This document shows positions 1 through 8,976 of a DNA stretch of 64,000 nucleotides, one piece after another. The stretch is from Pedobacter psychrodurus (GTDB lineage: Bacteria; Bacteroidota; Bacteroidia; Sphingobacteriales; Sphingobacteriaceae): NCBI RefSeq assembly GCF_004331735.1, contig NZ_SJSO01000012.1, forward strand, positions 97,782 to 161,781, read 5' to 3'. The notes under the pieces are model-generated. The model was not told the DNA's origin. It worked only from the letters and a program-made list of their open reading frames with translations, and ran no database searches. The position numbers were made by a program, and so were the translations under genes. Within the stretch, counting starts at the first letter, position 1. Each line of letters opens with the position of its first letter.

Positions 1-2
1 CT

Positions 3-1325
3 TTTGGAAACCAGGATCTGGATACCTCCAAGTATAAGGTTGATAGAACGCAGTTTAACTTGGCAAGGGTTTTTCCAGGTTTGGTGGCAATTTCTGAACC
101 AAGGATTAAAAACACCAAGGTAACCCTCGATTTTGATTTTGTATATGCAAACAATGCCAACCTGAGAATTTCTGTACCACCGCAAGGCTGGTTTAGTACA
201 GGGATGTATGCACCTGCAGGCGAGCTGATTCAGATCGATGTTCCGGCAGGTGAATATGGAATGATTGCTCAAATAGGAGCATGGGATGACGATTTAACCA
301 GTTTAACCACAAAGTTAAGAGCACCCGTTATTTACACCCGTCATAACCTTGCACCAGGCAAAAATCTGATCCGCAATTTATACGGTGGCCAGGTTTATAT
401 TATTCCGCCAAGAGCACTAGGCAGAAAAATAGATTTCTATTTCACGGGAACGGTTAAATCGCCCGATTTTGTGCTGGGCGAAACTACAGATGAAGAATGG
501 AAAGCCATGATTGCCAAAACGACAGTTCCTTTTTTCGAATTGCGTGGCAAACGGATCATTTTTACCTTGCCGATTTCGCGTTTGGCTAAATTTCCAATTG
601 CCAGCCCAACGGCTTTAATGCAAACCTGGGATGAGCAGATTTTACATTGTTACTGGGAATGGTATGGTTTATCAGAAAATGCTGCTGATGCAAGAGACTT
701 AAATCCGATGTTGCCATGGCGTATTGTACACGACATACAGCCTTCAGTTGGGACACAGCATAGCGGTTACCCGGTTGTAGCAATAGCCAATGATAATTAT
801 TTTGCCCAGGCCGTAACACTAAGTGGTGTAATTGGCCAAAACTGGGGTACCTACCACGAGCTGGGACACAATATGCAGATGAACAATACCTGGAGCTTTG
901 ATGGTAATGGGGAGGTTTCTAACAACATTTTCTCTTTAATGGTAACCAAGTACCATGGTTATAAGCACAGTAATTATAAGCGGATGATGACCGCTGCATT
1001 GGCTTTTGTAACGCCTACCGGTACCAAATCATATGCTAATGCATCAGAAGATGCAAAACTAGGCATGTTCATCCAGCTAATGGAACGTTATGGATACAGT
1101 TTTATCACCTACCTCGCTACCGAGGCCAGGCATGCCCGGTTTACATCCAATAACAATCAGGATAAGATCGATTTCTTTTACGAACGTTTATCGGAGTTTG
1201 CCAAAACCGATATGGAGCCTTTTTTAACTAAGTGGGGTATTACGGTTAGTGCGGTTTCTAAAGCTAAAATTTTGGCCAAATACCCATTGCTAACTGAAAC
1301 AGTATGGTTATCCAATCCAAGTTAA
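3..1325 (+). CDS. M60-like (enhancin-type) zinc metallopeptidase, 5' end outside window
   Basis: The reading frame is open from the first complete codon, so the gene begins upstream; a TTG at 60 is only an internal codon. About 440 residues are visible. The zinc motif HELGH lies at 855-869, in the context YHELGHNMQ, followed about 20 residues later by GEV, which supplies the distal Glu of the gluzincin pattern; both are typical of Pfam M60 (mucin/enhancin-type) peptidases. A beta-rich part precedes the catalytic core, as is usual for the family. Known members act at the surface or outside the cell on O-glycosylated proteins; a signal peptide cannot be seen because the start is missing. The gene leads a same-strand run to 5840 that includes two lipoproteins, suggesting a surface glycoprotein-processing function. 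Family assignment is confident; substrate is inference. Confidence 0.85.
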   Translation, partial: FGNQDLDTSKYKVDRTQFNLARVFPGLVAISEPRIKNTKVTLDFDFVYANNANLRISVPPQGWFSTGMYAPAGELIQIDVPAGEYGMIAQIGAWDDDLTSLTTKLRAPVIYTRHNLAPGKNLIRNLYGGQVYIIPPRALGRKIDFYFTGTVKSPDFVLGETTDEEWKAMIAKTTVPFFELRGKRIIFTLPISRLAKFPIASPTALMQTWDEQILHCYWEWYGLSENAADARDLNPMLPWRIVHDIQPSVGTQHSGYPVVAIANDNYFAQAVTLSGVIGQNWGTYHELGHNMQMNNTWSFDGNGEVSNNIFSLMVTKYHGYKHSNYKRMMTAALAFVTPTGTKSYANASEDAKLGMFIQLMERYGYSFITYLATEARHARFTSNNNQDKIDFFYERLSEFAKTDMEPFLTKWGITVSAVSKAKILAKYPLLTETVWLSNPS

Positions 1326-1355
1326 TTTATTAAAAAGATATTAAATAAACCAACA

Positions 1356-3095
1356 ATGAAGAATTATTCACTTTGTTTAAAAAAATACAGCGTATTGATT
1401 ATGCTGCTGCTGTGCGCCGTTATTTTTGGTTGTAAAAAGTATTATGATCCACCAGCAGTTTTCGAGAAACAGGAAATTGTTTCGGTTAAAAAAAGAAAGG
1501 TATTGCTGATCGGTATTGATGGCGCTACAGGAGAGGATGTGAAAAAAATTATGCCCCCAATTATTTCTTCCATACTGCCCAACAGTAAATATTCGTGGCA
1601 GAGCAGAAGTGATGCTCCCGTTAGCGATGCCGGAACCTGGAAAAATATCATGACGGGGATAGCAACTATCCATAAAATACAGGATAGCACTTTTGTCGTT
1701 CCCGAAAGTGCCAGCGAGCATGATGCTGTTATAGAATATCCGTCGTTAATTGAGCGTTTGCAGGCCACCCCTAAAATGAGGTATTCGGTAGCGGTTTCTC
1801 CCTGGAATACATTGGTTAATCGCTTACTTCTTTATGCTGATGAGCCCATTGCGGTTAACAATGATGCCGCTGTGGCCGATACGGCGGTTAAGAAAATAGG
1901 TATCAATAAAGCCGACCTAATAGTGGTAAACTTTAACCAGGTTAACCAGGCTGGGCTTAAATATGGTTATTCTGCTGATGTGCCAGAGTATAAAGCTGCG
2001 GTAACACAGGTAGATACTTACATTGGTAAATTACTGGAGGCCGTTAAAGCCAGAAAAACATACGCAAATGAAGAATGGTTGGTGGTAATTACGTCGAATC
2101 ATGGCGGAGTTAACAAAGGCTTTACCAGTCAAACTGAAAAAGAACGCAACTCCTTTAATATTTACTACAATCCTGCTTTTAAAAAGGTAGAAATAGATAA
2201 TGTTCCTTTAACAGATGGATTTTTATTTCCGGCAGCTAAGGCGGCTACCGATGCAAAAGCTACGTTAGCTGCAGCAAATTCGGGCATTTATGAAATAGGT
2301 GCATCGGGCGATAAAACCATTCAACTCAAGGCGCTGATCAGATCCAGTTCTACTACAAACGGAGCAAATTTTGTTTTGCTTTCAAAACTAAACCACTCTT
2401 ACAGCAGCACAAACGGCTGGGAAATCATGGTTCAGGTTAATGCGGATGGTACACGGCAGTATAGAGCAATTTTAGGCTATAATACCTTAATCGGCGTGCC
2501 TGCCCCAGCTAAACTCCAATTAAATTCCTGGTCGGCCATAACCCTGAAAATTTATACCGAGGCCGCCAAAAGAATGGCAGTGCTATATATTGATGGAGTG
2601 CCCGGAACACCCAGTGATATTACCGGGAGAACGATAGGTACCAATGCCTATGACCTCACTTTGGGGAATATTACTTCAGCAGTAAATAGCGGCTCCTTTG
2701 CCGTAAACGATATAGCCATTTACAACAAAGCCCTCTCAGATGACGAAATTAAAAACTTTACCTGCAGCGATGGCGTAAAATCAACTGACCCCAGCTATGC
2801 TAATTTAATTGGATACTGGCCTTGCAAGCAGGTGAATGGGAATAAATTGCTCAATCAGGCTCCTGCTGCTGTTGGTAAAGATTTGATTTTAGGAGGTAAT
2901 GGAGGCTCCTGGACCGGATTGGAGAAATCAATCTGTAATGCCACTGCTCCATCGGGCAATACCATTATGGCAGTCTCCAATTCCGATATCGCTTCTCAGA
3001 TTATTTACTGGTTTGGTGTAAACATAAACGACTCCTGGAAACTGAACGGAAAATCGTGGCTGAAACTGTATGAAGTAGAGTTTTATAAGCAGTAA
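1356..3095 (+). CDS. Lipoprotein with alkaline-phosphatase-like domain and LamG-like domain
   Basis: A 579-residue protein with a lipoprotein signal (hydrophobic stretch ending in FGCKKYYD, Cys about 25). Residues about 45-300 look like the alkaline phosphatase/phosphodiesterase superfamily: an early LLIGIDGATGED metal-site motif, SDAGTWKNIMTG where the nucleophilic Thr/Ser is expected, and ITSNHGG near residue 250. The second half (about 310-490) resembles a concanavalin-A/LamG lectin fold (SWSAITLKIY, VLYIDGVPG, LTLGNI), and the layout matches Bacteroidota proteins annotated with DUF4983. It starts 30 bases after the M60 gene and is probably cotranscribed. Hydrolysis of a phosphate, sulfate or phosphodiester group on a glycan is plausible, but the substrate is unknown and a binding-only role is possible. 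Confidence 0.7.
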   Translation: MKNYSLCLKKYSVLIMLLLCAVIFGCKKYYDPPAVFEKQEIVSVKKRKVLLIGIDGATGEDVKKIMPPIISSILPNSKYSWQSRSDAPVSDAGTWKNIMTGIATIHKIQDSTFVVPESASEHDAVIEYPSLIERLQATPKMRYSVAVSPWNTLVNRLLLYADEPIAVNNDAAVADTAVKKIGINKADLIVVNFNQVNQAGLKYGYSADVPEYKAAVTQVDTYIGKLLEAVKARKTYANEEWLVVITSNHGGVNKGFTSQTEKERNSFNIYYNPAFKKVEIDNVPLTDGFLFPAAKAATDAKATLAAANSGIYEIGASGDKTIQLKALIRSSSTTNGANFVLLSKLNHSYSSTNGWEIMVQVNADGTRQYRAILGYNTLIGVPAPAKLQLNSWSAITLKIYTEAAKRMAVLYIDGVPGTPSDITGRTIGTNAYDLTLGNITSAVNSGSFAVNDIAIYNKALSDDEIKNFTCSDGVKSTDPSYANLIGYWPCKQVNGNKLLNQAPAAVGKDLILGGNGGSWTGLEKSICNATAPSGNTIMAVSNSDIASQIIYWFGVNINDSWKLNGKSWLKLYEVEFYKQ

Positions 3096-3148
3096 TCAAA
3101 AACATCAACCCCAATTAATGTAAGCTAAACCAAAAAACAAAACTAAAA

Positions 3149-3556
3149 ATGAAAAATTTAAGCTATAAACTTTTATGCGTTCTTGTCATCTTAATCGCTT
3201 CAGTAAGCATCTCAAAAGCACAGTACAAAGACTTTTATGTCTCTGGCCGTCTGGTTACCATTTCACTTAGCTGCGAACAAAATGGATTTGGTGGTCAATA
3301 TTATGAAAACAATCAGGTAGTTGGAGAATGGGTAGGAGGTGATTTTGTTATTACGGCAAAATATGAAAATGGTGACCCCTTTTATGGTGATTTAGATTTC
3401 GATGTTAACATTAAACGGGAAGAAAATGGAATCATAACTGACGATAATACCGAGCATTTATACATGAGTGGTGGTTCCTATACCCTATTATACAATGCCA
3501 TTTTATATGACCAGGGCCCTTATACCTCGCTCTATACTTGGGTCAGCTTTCCTTAA
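3149..3556 (+). CDS. Small secreted protein of unknown function
   Basis: A 135-residue protein with a clear Sec signal peptide (MKNLSYKLLCVLVILIA, probable cleavage after SKA before QYKDFY). The mature part is about 110 residues, rich in Tyr, Gly and acidic residues, and looks all-beta (alternating patterns such as GDFVITAKYENGD and DLDFDVNIK). It has no catalytic motif I recognise and only one Cys after the signal. It sits between two lipoprotein genes in the same direction (53 bases after the first, 37 before the next), so it is probably part of the same transcript and exported with them. Function not recognised. Confidence 0.7.
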   Translation: MKNLSYKLLCVLVILIASVSISKAQYKDFYVSGRLVTISLSCEQNGFGGQYYENNQVVGEWVGGDFVITAKYENGDPFYGDLDFDVNIKREENGIITDDNTEHLYMSGGSYTLLYNAILYDQGPYTSLYTWVSFP

Positions 3557-3593
3557 CCATTAATTAAGAAGATTCTTACGATAACATTATAGC

Positions 3594-5840
3594 ATGAAAT
3601 ACAAATACTATATTATAATTCTGGGTATAGCCCTATGCTTTGCCGCCTGCAAAAAGTTTGCAACCGAAGCACTAAACGATACCACTACCGAAAAAGTATC
3701 GCTAGATATTAAAGTTATTAACGACGATGATCAGTTGCCTGTGGCAGGGGTTAAAGTTATTATTAGTCGCCAAACGGCTGGAGCAGGCACATATACGCAG
3801 GTAGATACCATTCGAACAGATAAAGACGGCCTAATAAAAACAGAATTACCCTATCCAAATAATATAAAGGTAGAAGTAGATACCACTTATTATCACAAAG
3901 CCGAGCAGGCTATTTATTTTAATGCTGCTGCAAGTGCCATTTTGCACACTACACCCAAGTTTGGTATGGCACCATTGAATATAACTGTTAAAGATGAGAA
4001 TAATATAAGTGTGTCTGATTTTCCCTTATTAATTGATACCAAAGCGCCCGGAGCCGACACTTATATTTCTACCGGAGGTTTGGAACATGTAGGAACTAAC
4101 GGGCAGCTGGTGGTATCGCTACCCTATCCAAATGCCGTAAGGGTAATAGTTGGCGATACCATGAAATACTTCCCTGATACCGTAAAAGCAACACTTAAAA
4201 ATGTAAGGGGAGAGGCGGTGAGTCTTATCGCAAAACTTAAACCCTTAACCGTTCCATTAGAGATTACCGTATTAGATAAGGACAATAATGCGTTACTGCA
4301 GGGTATCGATGTGGCCGTTCTACAAAAATTGACAGGCGAAACTAATTTTAAAGATATTGGTTTAGCGGGCACAACCACAAGCAATGGGAAGTTGGTTTTT
4401 AATGCGCCTTTTGAGGGCGAGGTAAAAATTCGAACAACCGATCCCTCATATTTCTTCCCAGATTCTGTGATTACCAGAATGGCTTATGTCCAAAATAGAA
4501 AAGTGACATTAAAGTCGAAAAAACTGAATCCTAAAGCTCCGGTCGATGTGCTTGTTTACGATCAGGCAAATAACCAGATTTTACCTGGTGTAACGGTTAA
4601 CGTAAGTTCAAAAATTACCGGTGAAACTGCATTTAAATTAGATACTACTGCAGTTACCGACGAGAATGGAAAATTGAATGTTCGTGTACGTTTTTCTGGC
4701 GATATGAAATTTGAAGTACTCAATGATACTTATTTTAGTTCCAAATCGATTACCGCAACAAATACAGGTTCGGCAGCTAAACAAGTTAGTTTGCCATTAT
4801 CAGTTAAAACCGCCACATATCCGGAGCCAGTACTTACAACTTTGATGGTGAGTTCGCTTACTTTGAACAATGGGATTACTTTAAATGCCCCAACTGATGT
4901 GGCCAATGATAAGCGGGGCAACATTTACATTTGCGATCAAAATAACAACCGCATTATACGGGTAAGCAGAAATGGTAATACCACAGTTTTAGCCGGAAGT
5001 GGTACTGCCAGTAGCGTTGATGGAACCGGAACAGCTGCTACATTTAACAAGCCAAAAGGTATGGTGCTTAGCCAGGCTGGAACCGAGTTATATGTAACTG
5101 AATATTCAGGTAATAAAGTAAGGAAAATAAGCATTAATCCAACCAATATGGCAGCTACTGTAACTACCATTGCAGGCAGTGGTGCAGCAGGTACTGCAGA
5201 TGCCGTTGGAACAGTAGCCACATTTACTAACCCTAGTGGCATTGATTTAGATGAAGCAGGTGGTGCCTTATATCTGGCAGATTTATCGGCAAGTACATCA
5301 GTCGGTAGAATTCGTAAAATAGTATTAAGTACCAATACCGTTAGCACGCTTGGTACAGCAACGATATTTACTCCAAATGCAATTGCCCTAAATCCGAATA
5401 AAACATCACTTTATTTAGGCGCTTTTGGAAATACCTTCGGCTCTACTGAAAGTTATCTCTTTAGAGTTACCGTTTCGTCAGGCGCCAGAACCGTATTAAA
5501 ACAAACAAAAACTACCAATTTTAATGACCCTTCCGGAATATTTATTAGCCCGGCCGGAGTTATTTTTGTTTGTAGTGAGAAAGCACATTCCATAGCAAAA
5601 GTAACAAGCGAAGTAACCACGAATTCAACATTTGGTTTATTGGCCGGATCGGGTACGGATGATCGTATTACAGGGGTTAATGCGGTAACAGGTACTTCAG
5701 GGAACATTGATGGCGCTGCAGCTAATGCGAGGTTTAATCTGCCATGGGCTATAAAATACAATGCGCACGCTGGTAATTTCCTCATCGCTGATCAGGGAAA
5801 TAATAAAATAAGGATAATGAAATCAAGTACCATTAATTAG
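3594..5840 (+). CDS. Lipoprotein with four Ig-like repeats and C-terminal NHL beta-propeller
   Basis: A 748-residue lipoprotein (signal ending FAACKKFA, Cys about 19). Residues about 35-405 hold four repeats of about 90-95 residues, each opening with a variant of DIKVINDDDQLPVAGVKV (also NITVKDENN, EITVLDKDN, DVLVYDQAN) and containing a T-x-x-x-G-K/L-L turn, like carboxypeptidase-regulatory/CNA-B beta-sandwiches. Residues about 420-748 are NHL-type propeller repeats (PTDVANDKRGNIYICDQNNN; LYVTEYSGNKVRKI; FLIADQGNNKIRI), each followed by an AGSG loop. NHL propellers usually bind ligands or form scaffolds. The outer face of the outer membrane is the likely location. Last gene of its run; a terminator hairpin follows at 5884-5920. 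Confidence 0.75.
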   Translation: MKYKYYIIILGIALCFAACKKFATEALNDTTTEKVSLDIKVINDDDQLPVAGVKVIISRQTAGAGTYTQVDTIRTDKDGLIKTELPYPNNIKVEVDTTYYHKAEQAIYFNAAASAILHTTPKFGMAPLNITVKDENNISVSDFPLLIDTKAPGADTYISTGGLEHVGTNGQLVVSLPYPNAVRVIVGDTMKYFPDTVKATLKNVRGEAVSLIAKLKPLTVPLEITVLDKDNNALLQGIDVAVLQKLTGETNFKDIGLAGTTTSNGKLVFNAPFEGEVKIRTTDPSYFFPDSVITRMAYVQNRKVTLKSKKLNPKAPVDVLVYDQANNQILPGVTVNVSSKITGETAFKLDTTAVTDENGKLNVRVRFSGDMKFEVLNDTYFSSKSITATNTGSAAKQVSLPLSVKTATYPEPVLTTLMVSSLTLNNGITLNAPTDVANDKRGNIYICDQNNNRIIRVSRNGNTTVLAGSGTASSVDGTGTAATFNKPKGMVLSQAGTELYVTEYSGNKVRKISINPTNMAATVTTIAGSGAAGTADAVGTVATFTNPSGIDLDEAGGALYLADLSASTSVGRIRKIVLSTNTVSTLGTATIFTPNAIALNPNKTSLYLGAFGNTFGSTESYLFRVTVSSGARTVLKQTKTTNFNDPSGIFISPAGVIFVCSEKAHSIAKVTSEVTTNSTFGLLAGSGTDDRITGVNAVTGTSGNIDGAAANARFNLPWAIKYNAHAGNFLIADQGNNKIRIMKSSTIN

Positions 5841-6158
5841 TGCTTATAAATAACCAGCTAATTAAGGGCTACCCATGAGATAGAAAAAAGGCTGTTCTCC
5901 AATAGGAGGCAGTCCTTTTTACGAATTTCAAAGTCATGTAGAAACCCGGTAAAAACGGTTGATTTGTATAAAACACGATCAGTAAAATGGATTGATGTAA
6001 GATTATACCCTAAAAAGGTAGTTGATTTCTGATTTTCTACCCTATCATTTATAATTTTCACCTCTTTTAAACTTGTAAAAGCACAAATTTGTCGCAACCA
6101 ACATCAAAGCCTATGTTAAGGCTTAACACAAAATGAATTATACAAATTTACCTAACCT
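5841..6158. other. Intergenic spacer between lipoprotein run and GH88 operon
   Basis: No convincing gene. It holds the terminator described separately and A/T-rich sequence that must contain the promoter of the GH88 gene, but I find no exact TAnnTTTG box. The reverse-strand open frame here has no family resemblance and was not called. Confidence 0.5.
5884..5920 (+). terminator. Rho-independent terminator after NHL lipoprotein
   Basis: Interrupted hairpin: AAAAAGG, CTG and CTCC pair with GGAG, CAG and CCTTTTT around an AATA loop, with small bulges, and end in a T5 run. It lies about 45 bases after the stop at 5840 and separates the upstream run from the GH88/DUF2264 pair. Confidence 0.65.
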
Positions 6159-7355
6159 ATGAAGAAATTATTGTTCGCCATATGTTTTCTGGCTACAGCA
6201 GTAATTGCTAATGCACAACAGGCAACTGATGAAAAAAAAGCCATGAAAAACCTGCTCAACAAGCAGTTTGAATTTGCACAGAAACAATATCAGTTACTGG
6301 CCAAAAACACACCGGCAGACCGCATGCCAAAAACCTATTATGCAAAAAATAATAAGCTGGAAACGAGCGATACCAAATGGTGGTGCAGTGGTTTTTATCC
6401 GGGTTCGCTACTCTATATTTACGAATATACCAAAGATTCTGGCACCTTAAAAGAGGCCGAAAAACGCCTGGCTGTACTAGAGAAGGAGAAACATTATACA
6501 GGAAACCACGATTTAGGTTTTATGATGTTCTGTAGTTTTGGCAATGCCTATCGCATTACTGGTAATGCTATGTATAAATCAACTATCGATACTGCTGCAA
6601 CTTCGCTTGCCACACGCTACCGTCCGGCGGCTAAAGTAATCCAATCGTGGAATAGTAGTAAACAGTGGAAAGGCCCTGTTATTATTGATAATATGATGAA
6701 TCTGGAGTTACTGGCATGGGTATCCGATCATGGTGGCGATCCGAAATACAAGGAAATTGCCATCAATCATGCCAATACTTCGCTTAAAAACCATTTCAGA
6801 TCAAACTCCAGTTCTTACCACGTAGTAGATTACGATATGACCACGGGCAAAGTACTTAGAAGAGGTACGGCCCAAGGCGCGTTCGACGAATCGGCCTGGA
6901 GCCGTGGTCAGGGATGGGGACTATATGGTTATACCATGATGTACCGTTTTACGAAGAACAAACATTATCTTAATCAGGCAAAAAACATCGCCAAATTTAT
7001 CATCAATCATCCGAATATGCCTGCCGATCAGGTTCCATATTGGGACTTTAACGCACCAAACATTCCAGATACTTATCGCGATGCTTCTGCCGCTGCAGTT
7101 ATTGCCTCTGGTTTGTTAGAATTAGGGCAGTATGCAACAAAAAGCGAGCGAAAATTATATGTAAACGAAGCAAAAAAAATGATCATTTCACTTTCATCTG
7201 ATGCATATTGTGCAAAGCTGGGTGAAAACGGCGGGTTTTTGCTCATGCACAGTACAGGAGCTTTACCTCTGAGATCAGAAGTCGACGTTCCGCTTAGCTA
7301 CGCCGATTATTATTATCTCGAAGCGTTAATACGCTATAAAAACTGGTATTTATAA
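6159..7355 (+). CDS. GH88 family unsaturated glucuronyl/galacturonyl hydrolase
   Basis: A 398-residue secreted protein (signal peptide ending ANAQQ). The (alpha/alpha)6-barrel signature of GH88 is clear: KWWCSGFYPGSLLYIYEYT near 73-91, NHDLGFMMF with Asp118, IDNMMNLELLAW with Asp177, and SRGQGWGLYGYT in the middle. The Asp118-Asp177 spacing fits the two essential Asp of characterised unsaturated glucuronyl hydrolases (88 and 149 in the Bacillus enzyme). These enzymes hydrate the 4,5-unsaturated uronic acid left by a lyase and release it. No polysaccharide lyase is visible in the window, so one is expected elsewhere. Ten bases separate it from the DUF2264 gene, indicating one operon. Periplasmic location is likely. 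Confidence 0.88.
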   Translation: MKKLLFAICFLATAVIANAQQATDEKKAMKNLLNKQFEFAQKQYQLLAKNTPADRMPKTYYAKNNKLETSDTKWWCSGFYPGSLLYIYEYTKDSGTLKEAEKRLAVLEKEKHYTGNHDLGFMMFCSFGNAYRITGNAMYKSTIDTAATSLATRYRPAAKVIQSWNSSKQWKGPVIIDNMMNLELLAWVSDHGGDPKYKEIAINHANTSLKNHFRSNSSSYHVVDYDMTTGKVLRRGTAQGAFDESAWSRGQGWGLYGYTMMYRFTKNKHYLNQAKNIAKFIINHPNMPADQVPYWDFNAPNIPDTYRDASAAAVIASGLLELGQYATKSERKLYVNEAKKMIISLSSDAYCAKLGENGGFLLMHSTGALPLRSEVDVPLSYADYYYLEALIRYKNWYL

Positions 7356-7365
7356 CACACAAAAA

Positions 7366-8625
7366 ATGGAAAGAAGAAAATTTATAGGAGCGTTGTCATT
7401 AACTGGAATATTTGGGCTGTTTAATCCTAATGAAGTTTTATCCGTTACAAAAAATAACACCACCACAATAGGTCGATCAAAAAACGACAGAGAATACTGG
7501 TATAAACTGCTGTATAAAATTGCCAGTCCGGTTGTTTCCAATTTAGCCAACGGAACACTTATTAAAAATATGCCAGTGGTTACGGCGCCGAAATTCGACT
7601 CAAGAACACCTGCCGTATCGTATTTAGAGGCTGTTGGCCGTACCTATGCCGGAATTGCGCCCTGGCTTTCGTTACCTGATGATACCACAACTGAAGGCGT
7701 TTTAAGAAATACACTTAAATTACAGGCCATTCAGGGATTGGATAGCTGTTTTGCCGCAAACAGTCCTGATAAACTAAATTTCAGCAAAGATTATCAGCCA
7801 ATTGTAGATTCAGCCTACCTGGCGCAAACTTTTTTAAGGGCACCTAAAGCTTTGTGGGAACCGTTAAAACCCGAAACAAAGCGCGAAATCATTACTTCGT
7901 TTAAATCATTGAGAAACAGAAAACCTTTTAAAAATAACTGGTTATTATTTGGTTCTATTACCGAAGCCTTTTTATTGTCGATTGGTGAACCGCATGATGA
8001 AGCCCGCTTAAATGAAGGCGTAGATACATTAAACGCATGGTACAAAGGAGATGGTTGGTATGGCGATGGCGTAAATATGGCTTTTGATTATTACAACTCT
8101 TTTGTTATCCATCCGATGATGGTGGATACACTTGCCGTGATGCTTGATAAAAAGCTAATCAAAAAAGAACGGTATGATCTTGCTGTAAAAAGGATGCAGC
8201 GTTATGTAGTAGGGCAGGAACGCATGATTTCTCCCGAAGGAACCTACCCACCAATTGGACGTTCAATTACCTACAGAACAGGTGCTTTCCAGGCTTTAAG
8301 CCAAATTGCCCTCATGCGTAAGTTACCTGCTAGTATTCAGCCTGCTCAAGTGCGTTCTGCTTTAACTAAAGTTAAACAGAACATGTATGATATACCTGGA
8401 ACTTTTGATGCAAGAGGTTGGTTACAGCTGGGCTTTTGCGGGTATGATCCTGAAATAGCAGATTATTACACCTCTACGGGCAGTCTGTATATGGCTACGC
8501 TATCATTCCTTCCTTTAGGCTTGCCAGCTACCGACGAATTTTGGGCCGCACCTTCAGCAGAGTGGACATCGAAAAAAGCCTGGACAGCAAAACCGTTCTC
8601 CAAAGATTATCATGTAGATTTTTAA
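7366..8625 (+). CDS. DUF2264 (GH154-like) probable uronidase
   Basis: A 419-residue protein with an export signal that has an RRK start (MERRKFIGALSLTG), possibly Tat. The body matches the DUF2264 pattern: YWYKLLYKIASPVVSNLANG at 46-65, NNWLLFGSITEAFLLSIG, and GDGWYGDGVNMAFDYYNSFVIHPMM, an all-helical barrel with aromatic/acidic clusters. I recall DUF2264 members being placed in CAZy family GH154 with beta-glucuronidase activity; that link is from memory. Its pairing with GH88 fits removal of uronic acids from a side chain. Last gene of a two-gene operon, followed by repeat-rich DNA. Confidence 0.75.
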   Translation: MERRKFIGALSLTGIFGLFNPNEVLSVTKNNTTTIGRSKNDREYWYKLLYKIASPVVSNLANGTLIKNMPVVTAPKFDSRTPAVSYLEAVGRTYAGIAPWLSLPDDTTTEGVLRNTLKLQAIQGLDSCFAANSPDKLNFSKDYQPIVDSAYLAQTFLRAPKALWEPLKPETKREIITSFKSLRNRKPFKNNWLLFGSITEAFLLSIGEPHDEARLNEGVDTLNAWYKGDGWYGDGVNMAFDYYNSFVIHPMMVDTLAVMLDKKLIKKERYDLAVKRMQRYVVGQERMISPEGTYPPIGRSITYRTGAFQALSQIALMRKLPASIQPAQVRSALTKVKQNMYDIPGTFDARGWLQLGFCGYDPEIADYYTSTGSLYMATLSFLPLGLPATDEFWAAPSAEWTSKKAWTAKPFSKDYHVDF

Positions 8626-8630
8626 CTGTA

Positions 8631-8690
8631 GGCAAAAAAAATAATCAATTATATATGTCATTAATATTGATTTATACAATAAATTATCCC
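8631..8690 (+). repeat. A/T-rich end module shared with 41.6 kb and 63.3 kb repeats
   Basis: The segment containing AAAAATAATCAATTATATA and ending AATAAATTATCCC is closely matched at 41600-41660 on the same strand and, reverse-complemented, at 63260-63318. Here only this module is present, without the adjacent ~250-bp body found in the other two copies. Confidence 0.7.
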
Positions 8691-8770
8691 TATCAATGAC
8701 AGATTCCAAAAACCGAGCGTCATTCCAACGCAGGTGGGAATCTTAAAGCTTATTGCATTATCCCAAGAGT

Positions 8771-8908
8771 AATGTCATTAAGTTAAGGAGAAAACAAAAA
8801 ATATTGTCATCCTGAGCCTGTCGAAGGACAAATGTTTTTTTGTTTTCTCCTAATAAAGGTCTTCGACAGGCTCAGACTGACAGCGCATATGCTTAACTTA
8901 ATGACATT
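8771..8908. repeat. Interleaved inverted repeats
   Basis: Three perfect inverted pairs overlap in order. Outer arms of 17 bp at 8771-8787 and 8892-8908 (AATGTCATTAAGTTAAG and its complement). A 15-bp pair at 8787-8801 and 8836-8850 (GGAGAAAACAAAAAA). A 15-bp pair at 8812-8826 and 8861-8875 (CTGAGCCTGTCGAAG). The last two interleave rather than nest, so one strand could form competing hairpins or a pseudoknot. The CTGAGCCTGTCGAAG core recurs as a variant at 37960. Confidence 0.7.
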
Positions 8909-8934
8909 GCCCAAAGGGATGCCTTTGGCACGAT

Positions 8935-8976
8935 TTCCAATCAACCCGATAACTATCCGGTTGGGAATGACGCTAC
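8935..8976 (-). repeat. Partial CGTCATTCC-family repeat, reverse orientation
   Basis: Read on the minus strand it gives CGTCATTCCCAACCGGATAG followed by a GGGTTGATTGGAAAT-like segment, matching the start of the copy at 62615-62652. The forward half copy at 8703-8757 belongs to the same family as the 100-bp copies at 37.8 and 38.0 kb. Confidence 0.6.

Noticed and set aside
60..62. TTG at 60 as the start of the M60 gene
   Set aside because: The frame is open upstream to the window edge and the N-terminal part of the protein would be missing.
4124..5785. Reverse-strand open frames within the NHL lipoprotein gene
   Set aside because: Shadows caused by repeat-rich coding sequence on the plus strand.
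5858..6097. Reverse-strand 79-codon open frame
   Set aside because: No family resemblance and it overlaps the terminator of the upstream gene.
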